64,000 nucleotides of DNA. Source: Sequoia sempervirens. Taxonomy: Eukaryota > Streptophyta > Pinopsida > Cupressales > Cupressaceae. The stretch spans positions 186,001 through 250,000 of the forward strand of contig VDFB02262648.1 in the NCBI GenBank assembly GCA_007258455.2, in the 5' to 3' direction. The stretch's first letter is position 1. Each line of letters opens with the position of its first letter. The translations under genes were made by a program, and so were the position numbers. The notes under the pieces were generated by a model that did not search any database, was not told the DNA's origin, and saw only the letters and a program-made list of their open reading frames with translations. This document shows positions 23,311-35,729 of this stretch, in pieces.

Positions 23311-24326
23311 CACAATAGTGTGTCCCACTTGTGGGAGGAGGCAAAAAGATGACCCCAAAATTTTAAAATTACAAAATACTAGTTGAATAAAGAACCTTCA
23401 TTTGAAGGTGATGTCATCGTGACCTTTGAATGAAGAACCTTCATTTAAAAACAATGTCATGTTAAGACCTTCAAATGAAGGTATTTTTTAAATTTTAAAT
23501 ATTTCATGCCCAAAATGCTTTATAAAAGGAACCTTTTCATGAAGGACCTTAATTCAAAGGTCCTTCATATGAAGGTCCCTTTGATGCCATCCCTTTGTAG
23601 CTCATAGAGTTGTTAGAGATTTTTTTGTTTCAAAGTAGAGATTGGACCTTCAAATAGTGTCACTAGGAAATGAAATTTTGCAAGATTGTAACCCTTAAAG
23701 TAAGATGCCTAAAAAGTATAATTTGTAATATAATTTATTTAATTATGACATTTTTCTATTTTTACTGAACATAGGATTTTTACCAAATATAAGGGCCTAT
23801 GTTCAATGCACATGGAAGAATATAAAATGAAAGAAAAAAATTAAAAATATTTGAACATTCTATATATACATCCTTATTTTAATTAAAAAAAAATAGTTTT
23901 GATGTATGTAAAAAAAATGTGTTATGGAATAAAATATTTAAATTATAATTTAATGTGAATTAAAAATTAATAATAAATAAAATATGAACCAAAAAATAAT
24001 GAAAAAATATGCATGCATTAGACATTAGTGTCAATGATCTACATTTAGGAGATTATGAGTATATCTTATTTGTAGTCAAAGTTATGCAAATTATGAAATA
24101 AATATCACTCATTAAAAATACTATAAAGTATGAAAACCAAGTTATTAAAAATGAAATATTATTTTTAAAATTTAAGATATAGATTTAAAATCTACACATT
24201 AAATTTGAGAAATCAATTGTTCACAATATCTTCAAATTCTTCATAAAGTGATATAAAGTAAAAATTTAGTTTAAAATGTTGATTTCAATGTCTCACTTAG
24301 GCCAAAAAGTGGGGTACACTATTGTG
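23311..24326. mobile_element. 1.0-kb non-autonomous TIR element inside a LINE
   Basis: The left end reads CACAATAGTGTGTCCCACTT. The right end, in reverse complement, reads CACAATAGTGTACCCCACTT. These make terminal inverted repeats of about 20 bp with two mismatches. The flanks carry LINE reverse transcriptase that continues on the far side (about 24360: NGTLSP, then DSPLEPFLYVISII), which fits insertion into a LINE. Adjacent triplets are TTG and ATG, so a clean target duplication is not visible. Ends starting CACAA and internal palindromes resemble CACTA-type elements, but the class is an inference. There is no transposase. Confidence 0.65.
23394..23580. repeat. cluster of ACCTTCAT..GAAGGT palindromes
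   Basis: At least five imperfect palindromes lie within 190 bp: ACCTTCATTTGAAGGT (23394-23409), GACCTTTGAATGAAG (from 23421), GACCTTCAAATGAAGGT (from 23466), GGACCTTAATTCAAAGGTCC (23544-23563) and CCTTCATATGAAGG (23562-23575). They sit near the left end of the TIR element and fit subterminal repeats, which transposases of several DNA transposon families bind. Confidence 0.7.
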
Positions 24327-25488
24327 ATGTCACCTTGATGCACATGCACACTTATTGGATAATGGGACCCTTTCTCCTTAGTTCTCTTTACATAGATCCA
24401 TCAAAAAAGACTCCCCTTTAGAACCTTTCCTTTATGTCATCTCAATCATATAGGCCCTTGAGTATCTCCTTCAACATGCCTAATCCCACCAATTGATTCA
24501 AGGTATCTCCCTATCTAAAAAATAACACATTCTAAACTTTCATTTTTCTTATGTTAACATCCCTTTTATTTAAAATATAGTTGAAGACATTGCTACACCC
24601 TTGATGTCCTAGAACTTAATTGTATGGTTTTTCACTCCCAATTGTCAATAATAAATTTGAATCTTCATTTCATGTGCATCTAATCATTTCTATTGGATCC
24701 CCAAAGAAAGAAATTTAACTAATCACGGTTTTATCTTAATGTATTAACTATGCATTCCCTTCAATTATGGCATAACTCTCTACGATATGTGGAAATGGTT
24801 CCTTAGCGAACTCTAGTCTTGGAGCAGTAATTGTTTGCTAATGTTAGTTGCATCCTAGTTTCTAACAAGATTCTTCTAGCAAACCAAGTTCATGTCTCTT
24901 CATTTTATCTTCCTTCTAAATCAAGATATAACCAATCAAATCAACTTATTGGAGATTTCCTCTAACTTACAAGTGAGGAAATAAGAGGGGTTATATTGTT
25001 CTCATCATGGGCTCATTGTATCTATAACCTAAATATAAAGGTAGTTTGGGCCTTCTAGAATCAAATACACAAGTTGTCTTCTTGATATCTAAATACATTA
25101 TTAGTACCCTTAACAATGATGATCCATGGAAGGTTTTTATTAGACACCAAATTAATACAGTGAAACCCTAATGCCCCTAGTTGTTAGTGAGGTGGAAAAA
25201 TAAAGGGATATTGGCTCCCATTTCTAGAACTCGTGGTTTAGTACAATTCAACAAAATATAGAAAGTGTGGAAGATGGCTTCAAAATAACTTAGTATTATC
25301 AATCTTTGAGAAATGGGCTATGATTTACCACCTCTTCCATATAGTGGAACTAACTAATCCAATCCACTGACTTAACTCTTTACTTGAACAAACAACTCAA
25401 GGGTATATGGTTGGTCGAAAAAGGTATCTATATTTTTAGAGATCTTCAAAATCACCCAAACCTTTATTGGAAATATTAGGGATAGCTA
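24327..25488 (+). mobile_element. decayed LINE, reverse transcriptase C-terminal part
   Basis: This continues the LINE broken at 23310. Plus-strand frames read DSPLEPFLYVISII near 24410 (equivalent to the QG.PLSP block), ILLANQVHVSSFYLPSKSRY near 24870 (thumb region), then LGLLESNTQ and NDDPWKVFIRHQI near 25050-25150. The palm block with the catalytic Asp pair is not recognisable. The end coincides with the target duplication of the miniature LTR element at 25489. Confidence 0.8.
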
Positions 25489-25496
25489 CAATCTAT

Positions 25497-25866
25497 TGCA
25501 AGGTGTGCGCCCTTGGTCTCCTTGTGTTGTGTACTGCAACACTCGAGTTCATGACATGGCTTAATCGCCTCTTGTGGATTCATTAACTCTGACAGTTGTA
25601 TCAGGAATTGATAGGTCAATCTTTTGGTGCAATGACAACCGTCTATGCAACAATTGGTATCTGATCCTAGGTCATGGGTTTGAACCCCTTGCTTGCCCTG
25701 GGGGGATTTTTGTAAGGTGTGCACCCTTGGTCTCCTTGTGCTATGCAATCAAGCGCTTGGGTTTGTGACATGGCTTAACCGCCTCCTATGGATTCATTAA
25801 CTTTGGCAGTTGTACCAGACATTAACAGGTTGATCTTTTGGTGCAATGTCAATCATCTATGCAACA
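25497..25866 (+). mobile_element. TRIM: 370-bp miniature LTR retrotransposon
   Basis: Two direct repeats of 156 bp each lie at 25497-25652 and 25711-25866. They start TGCAAGGTGTG and TGTAAGGTGTG, and both end CTATGCAACA. The 58-bp internal part starts ATTGGTATCTGATCC, a plausible primer-binding site for initiator-Met tRNA (canonical TGGTATCAGAGC), and ends with the purine-rich GGGGGGATTTT. The 7-mer CAATCTA occurs at 25489-25495 and 25867-25873, like a target duplication one base off the left edge. With no coding capacity it fits the TRIM class. It inserted near the end of a LINE. Confidence 0.85.
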
Positions 25867-25873
25867 CAATCTA

Positions 25874-28800
25874 AATAATTGAGTTGTATCATAGGTGTAG
25901 TGTCGTAAATTTTCACCTTTGACAATTTCACACTAGGTTTAGCTTCCCCCTATGTGCTTGGACCTAATTATACATTTAATTTTCCTATTTGTAATAATTC
26001 TTCATAAAATCAAAAGTGGAATTGAAAATAAACATTTAATATTCAATACTGATCTTTTAAGGCCCCAAAAGGATAGGTCTAGACTAATGCACCCAACTCC
26101 CTTGTCCATCCTATTTTGGCTAAATTTGAAATATGTCTATGTTAGCATTTTAATATTTAAAAATCCAAAATCATTTGTTGGCTATTGGTATTTGATTTTC
26201 GGGAAATTAGAAGAATTGCATATAAAGACATCTTTTTCACCATTTGAAATCCTAGAAAATGTATTGAGAAAATTGAAGATCCTAAAATTATTCAAAGCAA
26301 TTCAAGGGTAGAATTAGTAGTAGTATTACAACACTTTCATCTATCAAGATCATTATTTCAAGGCATTGAGAATGAGAATAAATAAATTATGTTCAAGAAG
26401 CTATCAATCATGCCAAATTATGAAGATGTGTGAGTTATCCTCTACATGCTAGTTACAATAGTTTATTATGTTTGGTGAGGTAACCTTTTGCAACTCTATC
26501 AAGCAATCAAGGCATCCATTAATCAACACTTGTGGCAACTTGTGTTGTGGCATCACTTCATCAAGGATTTTACATCAAGGTAACATTTTCATTTATCATT
26601 TCATTTAATCATTATTGTTTTATCCTCTACCCAACCTAGGGTATGCCCTCCTAGTCATCATCAATCACTGTATGTGAAGGTAGAGATACCAAAACATGGT
26701 TTGAATTAGGAAAGCCCATATACAACACAAACTTTCCCCCTCTTTTTATGTGTGTCAAATTTGAAAGTTTCAATAGAAGATAGTCACACCAAACATAAAG
26801 CGAGTTGTAACCTACATTTTAGAGCGTAGATTTTGAAAAGAAGCATCCTAGTCTAGGGTGCCCAACACCCATTTCTTTGCAATTCAAGCTCAAATTACTA
26901 TCATAGGTTCCTCTTTGTATCTCATTCTCAAATTTGGGTCTATTTTGTTACTTTTTGTTTTCATATGTGAAATAAATTAGATTTTTAGATCTAGGGTTGC
27001 ATGTCAAATAGGCTTGTTAAAACACACATCAAATTTATCATCTTTATATCTCAAGAGAACACAAAACCTCAGAGATTGGCTCTCCCTTGTTAAAACACAC
27101 ATCGGATTTTCTTCATGGTTATGCCTCTCTAGTGTTACCATAAGTTGTTTGTAGGTCCACATTATAGTTCTAATGGCTTATTTTAGCTTTGAATAGTTTT
27201 TTCCTACTCATGGATGTGTTATCTTGTTGCTATCCCTTGGTCACTTTCGAGGTTTTCATCATTGAACTCTAATAGGCCACCCTTTTAGGTTTTCAACCTA
27301 ATGGGAGTGGTATGACTTTTTCCTACCAACGTCAACCAATGGTTTATCCTTAAGACATGTTGGATATATCTTCTAGTGCTAAAAAATAATGTCTAATATT
27401 TTTCTTGATTAAAATGTATGCAAAAAATATACTACATGTAAAAATCTAACAAAAAATCATACCAAAATACTTTCTCATGTTAAAATTTTATTTGTAAATA
27501 CTCTACAAATGGTTATAGGTTTTGGTCCACTATAGAATATTTTTTTTATAGGAGATGGACATGGATATTAATGTTGATTGGAAAACTCTATTCCTCATTC
27601 ATAGAAGAGGGAAGATTAAGGATCCTACTAGTTTCTATGCATCCACAAGGAGTCTTATCATTCAAACTAGGAACAAACTCACCACTTCTCTTAACAAACT
27701 CATCTTGGAGACAATGTTGTTCCTTTGTTCTTATAACATATGTAATTAAGTGTGCATATTCTTAATTTTTACCATAAGAGCTCCATCCAAATCCTTCATA
27801 GCATCATATGAGTTAGTTTCTTGTACTATTTATACCTCAAAATTATATTTTTGAACTTTTAAGGATTTTATGAAGGTATTCCAACTTCTAGAGAGTGTTG
27901 GTGTTGCTTATTCCTATTCCATTTTATTTATTTATTTACTTAGTTCATTTTTTCTTGCTACACACTTAGAATTAATTTTTTCTAGCTCTATACTCCCATA
28001 TTCTCTTAATATTGCCTCCAACTTAACTTTTTGTTCCTCCCAATTCATTATTTATTTCAGTAATCCATTGATTAATATCATTAATTGTTACTCTAAAGGT
28101 AAATAATCATTCATTGTGATTTGTGGAAAATGTTCTTAAATTTCCTTTATTTTCTTGTTAATTATTTCATCAATATTAATGTATTGCATTAACATGCACT
28201 CATTAGAACTAATCCATGGTATGTAACCCATCTCAAACTATTGAATTGGATGGATTTGGGAAAATTTCACTTGTGTCCCTAAAGATGTGGAAGTGAGGAA
28301 AGTTCATGCCACAATGAATACTAATTGTAATTTCTTTTTCTTGGCAAAGAAATCCATGAACTTGTTCATAGAATCCACAAAAATTGAGATGATATTAGAG
28401 TGATGAGTACTTGATTTGTGGCGATTATTCTCTAGTAGTTTCTAAAAAATATATTTTATTTTTCTATTTGTATCTTCTCTTCCTTCCCTTGGTCAGGAAC
28501 ATTACCTTGTGGTGCATCCTACTATAAATTCTCAATTTGTTCTTATTCATCTTTACAAAACCTAATTTCTTTCTCATGTTCCTTTATTTCTTCTTTTTAT
28601 TTAGCAATTCCTCCCAATCTCTTAGTTTGACCCATATCCATGTCCTTCTCTCCTTGTACAATATAATCCTATACATCCTTTACTAGCTCATCCACAACTA
28701 TTTTTGATGTGTTGTAGTTCATTTTCTCTTGTTGACTTAAATTTTCCTTTTCTATTGTAGTTTTTTCTCCTACTAGGCTACCATAAGTGTTCTTTGTAGC

Positions 28801-29084
28801 CTCAATGATTTCATTTTTTACTTTTTCTTTGGAATTTTCAATTTATGATAAGAGAGTATCAAATCTCTACTTAGATATTAACCTCCTCATATTGTAGATT
28901 CCTTAGTTTTTTCCTATTATTTAAATATAACACATAAGTCTTGGGCCATTTATTCTAATACATCTTTTATGACGCTCTTCTAATTGTATTGCCTCTTCTC
29001 TCTTAATCTAATGAAATCTACTAGTCCTTTTAGAAAATATTTTACTATACCCACCACCATAGGATAAATACTTTCAAATGATAC
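25874..29084. other. 3.2 kb without recognisable genes
   Basis: AT-rich sequence with short ORFs only. The longest is 25952-26311 on the plus strand (119 codons), hydrophobic at its N-terminus and unfamiliar. The stretch 26570-26770 is weakly similar to the centre of the element A LTR (see 2592-3595); shared pieces include GTAGAGATACCAAAA and CCCATATACAACA. The stretch 28300-29080 is pyrimidine-rich on the plus strand and could be antisense to an old coding region rich in Lys and Glu, but no domain is visible. Confidence 0.4.
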
Positions 29085-29145
29085 CACATCAATGTGTCCC
29101 AATTTTTAGCCTAAGTGGTACACTAAAAATCAATATTTTTTAGTA
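29085..29145. repeat. TIR-end-like sequence related to the 23311-24326 element
   Basis: The plus strand reads CACATCAATGTGTCCCAATT, followed by TTTAGCCTAAGTGGTACAC and AAAATCAATATTTT. The reverse complement of the right end of the element at 23311-24326 reads CACAATAGTGTACCCCACTT, then TTTGGCCTAAGTGAGACA and GAAATCAACATTTT. The match continues well past the 20-bp terminal repeat. This looks like one end of a second copy. Its other end was not found. Confidence 0.55.
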
Positions 29146-32100
29146 TGTTTTAAATTTTATCAATTATAAGGAACAAAAAGTAAATAATTTAAGGATGATG
29201 TAAACTATTGAGTTGTGATATTTTCTATGTAGATTCAGGTTATAATTTTTTAAAATTAAAAAAAAAGTCTTATCATTTTTATTTTTATTTTTTATTGAGT
29301 GGAATTATTCTATATTGTGTAACTTTCACTAAAAATAAAAAACTTTCCATGATTTCTTAGAATTCGATAATTAACTCTAATTTCTAGTGCATGGATATTT
29401 TTTGGGTAATTTTTTGTTAAATAGTTTATTTGTTATTAATTTTTTAGTTAGTACGACAAATTTTTTAGACCTTATGGTTAAGGTTTTATTGTGTAAGGGT
29501 GATCTATTATTACAATATAGTTTAATTTACTACCTACACAAGTTTGAGCTTGCTAAAAATTCCCCTACTTTCTAAATCCCAAATTTGTAAACAATACTAA
29601 AGGATTTCCTTCCCAATTTACTCTAGTAACCCCCTTGTTGATGTATTTGAAACCATTATCGCTTCTTCCTCTCATTATTGTATGGTTTTTTAGGATACAT
29701 ATGGTGCTAATATTCATCTTTGTTCTCCTAAAATTATGGTTCTTGAAAATGTAAATAGCCCCAAACAACCCCATGTTCAAAAGAAAAAAGATGGCTCTAG
29801 AGTGGTCAAAGTATTAGTTCCCCTAATGCCCTCTTGGCTTGTGGAAAGTCCCATTGCTAATACCCCTAACTTTTTTTTTTATAAAGGTAAAATTGTTATT
29901 TTGGAAGGACTTTCTTCAAGCTCCCTTATGCAACAAGTTGTACCTATGGATCATCAAGCTTCCAAAAATGTTGAAGATGTCCTTATTCAGGACATATTTG
30001 CTAATATTACTTCCAAACATAGTTGTAAACACACCATGAATCCTCCTCACAAAAATTATACTATATTTAATGTTAGAATATAATATCTAGAAGAAATATT
30101 TGACCTCCAAAAAATAATATTCTAAAGTGATTTTTATGGAAGTATCAAAATATTTGAGCTAAATTGTTGAACACTAAAACTACTATTCACAAGAAGGATG
30201 TTAGAGATGGTAATAATAATATTGATTATGATGAAGACCTTTTGGGGGAATTCAATATGGTCTCCACTATGTTTTACAGAGAAACTATTTATGCTCTAGA
30301 AAAACTAGGAAGAGATAACGAAAAATATTTTTGAATTAGTAAAATTTAGTAACCAATTTATTAAGAATATGGCCGCTAGTCTCGTTATCCTTCTTGATAT
30401 GAATTGAAAAATCATAAAAGGATACAAGTGAAGAGCCTAACAATAGAATTAGGGCCAATTCCTCAATCCACCAACTTAAAGTCATATATTTGGATGATGA
30501 GACCTTGAAGAGACATTTTAAGGAGAAAGTTAATTTCATTACCAAGGAGTGGAAAGCTACTTAAGGTCTTAATAAAATGGCACTCGAACTAAAAGATTTC
30601 TCTCCTTTGGTTTTCCCCCTCTTTACTAACTTGGTGTTAACTCTATTTTGTTCCTCCACCTTGCTTCTATGTCAATTGGTTCTTTGAATTTTGTTACTAT
30701 CCCACTTTGTGTGGGACTCACTTCTCTTTCCATTTAGTTATGTCATTGTCAAAAGGGTTTGGGCCCTTTCAAAAATCCGTTTTTATTTAATATAAACAAA
30801 ATAAAAAATTAGATCTATATTATTTTGTAACACATTTCTCTTAGCCTATATGTTAAAATTAAAATTTTCTTTTTTCATTGAAACAATGACATTTATGTGG
30901 AATGCATTGCATTTTAATATATTTTCTAATACTATTTGTTATTTTCCTACTATCTTGAATAAAGATCATTTTTTTTGTAATGGACCTACATTCATTATTA
31001 AATTAAAAAATATAATATTTAAGAAAAAAAAATTAATTTAGTTCTAGAAATTTAATAAAAAGGGATACACTCACAAAATGGAATTTTCAAATAACTTCAT
31101 TTGATCCCCCAAAAGGTGAAGCAAAGTTGTTTTTGGTCAACATTTTTTAAGTACACAAGATACTCTATTAAGGGTTTGATTTAATCCTAGGTGGCTCTAT
31201 CCAAGGGGGCTTGATCTAAACCCTTTAAATCAAAATACTTTAGTTGGAATCCATAAAACATCTATTGTCATATCTATTGCTAACAATATAGTCTAGTATA
31301 ACTTAGATAATGAATCCTTTATTTATTGTAGAGGTTATATATAGTGTGCCACCTCTAAGGGTTTCCTTGGTGTGAAGAGTAACCTATAAAAACTTGTACG
31401 TGTATTATTTTCTCCTTCTCCTTTTAGTTCTAACTTTTTAGGTTTTTTGGTGGTCTAAAGGATACTTCTATTTTCTTTTTTTTTTAATACTTTTTTCCTC
31501 TATTTTAATTTTTCCCATTCATCCTCATGTTATCCTTTGAAATATCTTCACTATAGAGGGTTTACCTAAAAAATATCCCTCCCCTTTGTCTTCCTCTTGC
31601 ACTTAATTATTTTTCATGTTTTCCTTCTATTTTTGTCTTAATTTTCCTTGTGAAGGCCTTGATACACCATTCCTTTTCTCCATGCCCATTTTTAACAATA
31701 CCTTTGTAGAAACTTTTGTGGGTGATTCTACTTTCTCTTCCCCTATTTTCTCCTTCTATGGAGGTGTAGTATTTATTTTTCTTCTATCGCCATACTATGG
31801 TGACCTTTTCTTCAACTCTACTCTCTCTAATGTCTGATGGGTTTTTGAATCTCTAATCTTGAATTATGGAGACCATTTTTATATTCTATCTAATTGTGAC
31901 ACCTCTTTCTCTTTTTTCTCCACTACTATAAATTAATCTTTTTTTTTCTATTGTGGATTCAAGATCCCTTTGTATCCTCATTTTGCATGTAGTTTTCCTT
32001 TATTTTTCTTAGTATTTTCTATTTCTTCTCTCTTAATTTTCTTTTCCATAAATTCTCTATATTTTTTGAATCTCTTAGTATTGACGTCCTTAGACAAAGA

Positions 32101-33506
32101 TAATAAAGGTTTAGCATTTCCTTATATTAATTGGTCTGACACTTAATATGGTAGCTAAATAACTTCAGATTTTATTGATGCTACAACCTCCTTATATACA
32201 ATGTTAATGCTTATAGTGAAGGCTATCTAATTTTGGTTTTTCCTCACTATATTGTATGAGATCTTATTCTTAGATTGCATTTCTACTTCCATATATTTTG
32301 ATACTTTTTGGAAATTTCATATATGTGAATTAATTTTTATGGATACTATTTTCTCATTTACCGAGAGTATCTCAAGATGCTTGGTAACTTTCTCATGAAG
32401 TATAATGCAAGGAATAAGATAAGGTCCACCATACCTAAAAGTGTATTGAGCTCTCTTCATCTTATCCAAATTATCCAAGATTTTTTCTCACAATTTTTCA
32501 TAGAGGTCAAACTTATTTCCATTTAAAAATATCTTAGGTTAGAAGGATTGAGATGCATATAGCCAAATTTTCTTTGTTTATGTAGGAGGATCTCTAGAAA
32601 ATTCTCATTGTGGCATACTATATAATAAGGTTTAAGATATCCTTGACCACCAAATTTCTCCCATATTAGGTTATTCTAGTTAGCTCCATCACCTACTCAT
32701 TTTTTGATGTAGGAGAATCCAGGGTGTTAGAGCAATCTTGCATCAACCAAAAAAATCGTTGTTTCTTTTCAATAAGGGCTAAATTTGGAAGGGTTACTAT
32801 TTTTAGTAAGTTTGCATTTATGCATGGTTGGGCACAAAATATTACACAAAGCTCCAGAATGGTAAAATAAAGCTAATGGCAAAGAAATCACCTCAATATC
32901 ATTTGTCATTTGGGAGAAATTAAAATTTCAATTTTCAAAAGCCTGTTAAAATCTTCGAAGTTAATCACAAAGGAAACAATCAAGAAAGTACCAGGCCTAT
33001 GGGCACAAGGTGAAGTACCTCCAAAGAAAGCTATCAAGAATGTAGAATTCATGAATTTAACTAGAGAAACTTACGATGCAAGAAGCCTTGATGTCACCAA
33101 GATAACCAATCAACAATCAAGAATGCTATAGTGTGCATCACCTATAAACTGTACTATACAAATTAGGAAGACTCAACTACTACCACCAATATTCATGTAG
33201 CTTACCAGATGGTAACAAAAGGGAAATATATCGAACTATGTGAGGTCCTAAGTAGGAGCTCCTAGACAACATTTAATGCAAAAATCAATCCCATTATCAG
33301 TTTAGGAATGGGACAAAACCCCATTTGAGGAAAAAGTCCCCACATGAGAGATAAGAAGAAGAGAGACCATGCAACCCCCCTCAATTTTGAGTCTCCTGCA
33401 ATGATGGTTGAAGTTCGACATTGAATGCTGAAGATGATCCAAAATCATCGAACAACGTTCCTCCCCTTAGGAAGAAACAAAACCAAGATGGTATGTAGGA
33501 TATCTT
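29146..33506. other. 4.4 kb without recognisable genes
   Basis: Only short ORFs occur. The longest is 29736-30083 on the plus strand (115 codons), unfamiliar. Near 30760-30810, GGGCCCTTTCAAAAATCCG followed by an A-rich stretch resembles the tail of a retrotransposed sequence. On the minus strand before 33506 there is a purine run (TTGAGGGGGG near 33380) that could be a polypurine tract of another LTR element. Neither is firm enough to annotate. Confidence 0.4.
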
Positions 33507-34714
33507 TGTTGAACACCCAAAATACTGAGAAGGGGGTGAATAAGTATTCTATTAAACCATTTAGTCATAATCCAACCAATAATCAAAACATATCTAACTA
33601 CAATTATAAATGGAAACATTAAAGTGATTGCAATATCACATAACACATGCACACTAGGATTTTTACGTGGAAAACTCAAAAAGGGGAAAACCACGGTGAG
33701 GATTAGCTCACAATATATTATAACTGGTTATAAGATATTACAAGGCTCATTGCCAGTTAACATTGTCCTTATAGGCTCACAACCAAAATTGGATACAAGA
33801 CAAAAGTGGCTACATGGAAAAAGGCATGAATTGATGTAAGATGCACCTTCCTTGTGTTGAATTCAATTCCAATGAAGCTCTAAATACAAAATACTACTCT
33901 GCTTAGCAGTCACTCAATATACACAACAATTCTGCCCTTATACTGATCTTACATATACAAATTCACAAGTTCACACAATATCAAATTCCCCACACATCAT
34001 CCTACATCTATCCTCTTCATTCTTCGCAACTCAAAATTTTTTCATATATATATATATATTATTACATCTGCATACATCAATTAGGTTGACCTAATTAGAT
34101 GTAGCCCTATTTTGATTCAAAAACACCTTGTTGGCTCCAAAATTGATTCAAAACTTCTTCACGCTTAAAAAAAATGTGCAAAACTTGATTTAGGTCGACA
34201 CAAATCTAAAATAGATCCCTTTAACATTTGCAATACATATTAATCTTCATAGCACAATTTCAAGTGTTAAGTCAGCTTGGAATTAGACCTAATCACAAAA
34301 TAAGCCAATCTAACCAACATCAATCATCCATATGATCATATAAGCATGCAACATCTAGAATATATGTAATAATGACGCTTGTGAACCATCTCCCAAAAAT
34401 TGCAGAGTTTGAATTCAAACACCAGAGGAATGCAGAATAGATAACTCATACCACCTTGCACTATATAAGTTAAAAAATTGTATGTCGATCTTATGTCATT
34501 TGTAACTTTTATCCTGATCAACCAAATTTTTTAAAAACTTGATCATATAAATTTTTAGCAATTCTAAACAACATACTATAACTGAATAAGTTGATCTTAC
34601 AACATGAGTGATTCCAGACCAATTTACTAGATCGAGGTGTAACCAAAACTATTTACAAACAATGTTGGCATCAATGACAACACATAAAAGTGTTTCTTCT
34701 TCATTATTCCAGCA
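33507..34714 (-). repeat. 3' LTR of the outer LTR element (B1)
   Basis: In plus orientation the LTR runs from TGTTGAACACCC at 33507 to CCAGCA at 34714, about 1208 bp with TG...CA termini. It is repeated at 51769-53147. Adjacent at 34715-34726 is ATCTCCCACTTT, whose complement AAAGTGGGAGAT is a polypurine tract, so this is the 3' LTR of a minus-strand element. It contains a short TA run near 34030 that matches the expanded AT run in the other LTR. Confidence 0.85.
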
Positions 34715-35080
34715 ATCTCCCACTTTGTCATTGATGGAAACATGTGCCAAAAATGAATCTCCAAAATTCCACCTTCAAAATTATCATAAAAGCCTAGCAC
34801 CAAAACTTTCTTAGTAACTCTAACACCGAAGCATTTTCTAGATTCTCAAAACTTCTCCCCTAAATAAAATATCTTGACAACTTTGTCACCAAAACTTCCC
34901 CCCTTTGACATCAAGGACAAAGGATGTGTCAGAAAGACACATGTACAAAAAGAGAACTGAAATGAAATGATTGGCTCCCCCTTAGGGAGTTATCCCTATA
35001 ATTACATTTGATCATTTGTATAAGGAGAGAAAAACTGAAAATAATTGAAATAAAATAGTAATATACAAGGTGAAATGTGT

Positions 35081-35729
35081 TCACCTGGAGGAGGAATCAC
35101 CTTCAAGTTCCTTGAGAATGGCTTCCCACGAAAGTTTCCCTTCATCCCAACTCTTCTTAGTTGTAGCAAGCACCTTATACATAGATTCCAAATCCACTAA
35201 GCTATCATCTCCTTCTTCTGGAGTGGTCAAATTAGGATTTATCTTTTCTAGCTTTTCTGCATCTGCAAGGGCACTTGACACAGGAATGTGCCTGGTCTTC
35301 ACCAAGTCTCCAAGATGACCAAAGTGAAAAAATTGTTTTGCAGGTCTGAAATGGTAGTCCAAGAGGCATAGTTTCTATTTTTTGTAATGTCATAATCTCT
35401 AGAGGCATTAGCTAATTGTGAATCTATTGGGTCCATTAAGTCTTTAATGCCTTGAGTGGCATCTGGCCAACTCATGCAATATAAGAATAATATATGAGCT
35501 TCATCTTCATATTCCTGCACATCTTTCAAGCTTTTCATTACCTTGATATATGCAGTTGCACATTTATCCTAAAGTTCAATCAATAGTTTCTTTGCAAGCC
35601 TTGATTCTACCTCTTTTGCAGTTTGCTCCTTTAGAGTAGAGTTGTGCTCCATGAGTAAATCAACCAGAAACTTTGAGTTCTCAATAGGTGTTATAGAATC
35701 ATCAATAGTGGTATTAGGGGTTGCATCTT
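35081..35729 (-). pseudogene. outer element ORF2, C-terminal remnant
   Basis: Two overlapping minus-strand frames (35538-35299 and 35362-35081) cover the end of the outer element's second ORF. Residues include LVDLESMYKVLATTKKSW and the end KELEGDSSSR. They match in position the C-terminus of the related ORF2 at 48077-48433, which also ends with a short helical stretch around ILESLKSIWDSTLSELKK. Frameshifts separate the parts. The insertion at 35730 splits it from the rest. Confidence 0.55.

Noticed and set aside
25670..25690. tRNA or SINE B-box-like GGGTTTGAACCCC
   Set aside because: It lies between the two 156-bp repeats, just after the primer-binding site. There is no cloverleaf and no properly spaced A box, and the TRIM structure explains the region.
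25952..26311. 119-codon plus-strand ORF
   Set aside because: It has no familiar motif or supporting context; an open frame of this length can arise by chance in AT-rich DNA.
30600..30830. Possible LINE or retrogene tail ending in an A-rich stretch
   Set aside because: Only the terminal string looks right. No reverse transcriptase or RNase H frame precedes it.
32300..32640. Possible minus-strand gypsy integrase C-terminal region (MKRAQYTFRYGGPYLI)
   Set aside because: The resemblance is short and no integrase or reverse transcriptase motif lies in the expected upstream position.
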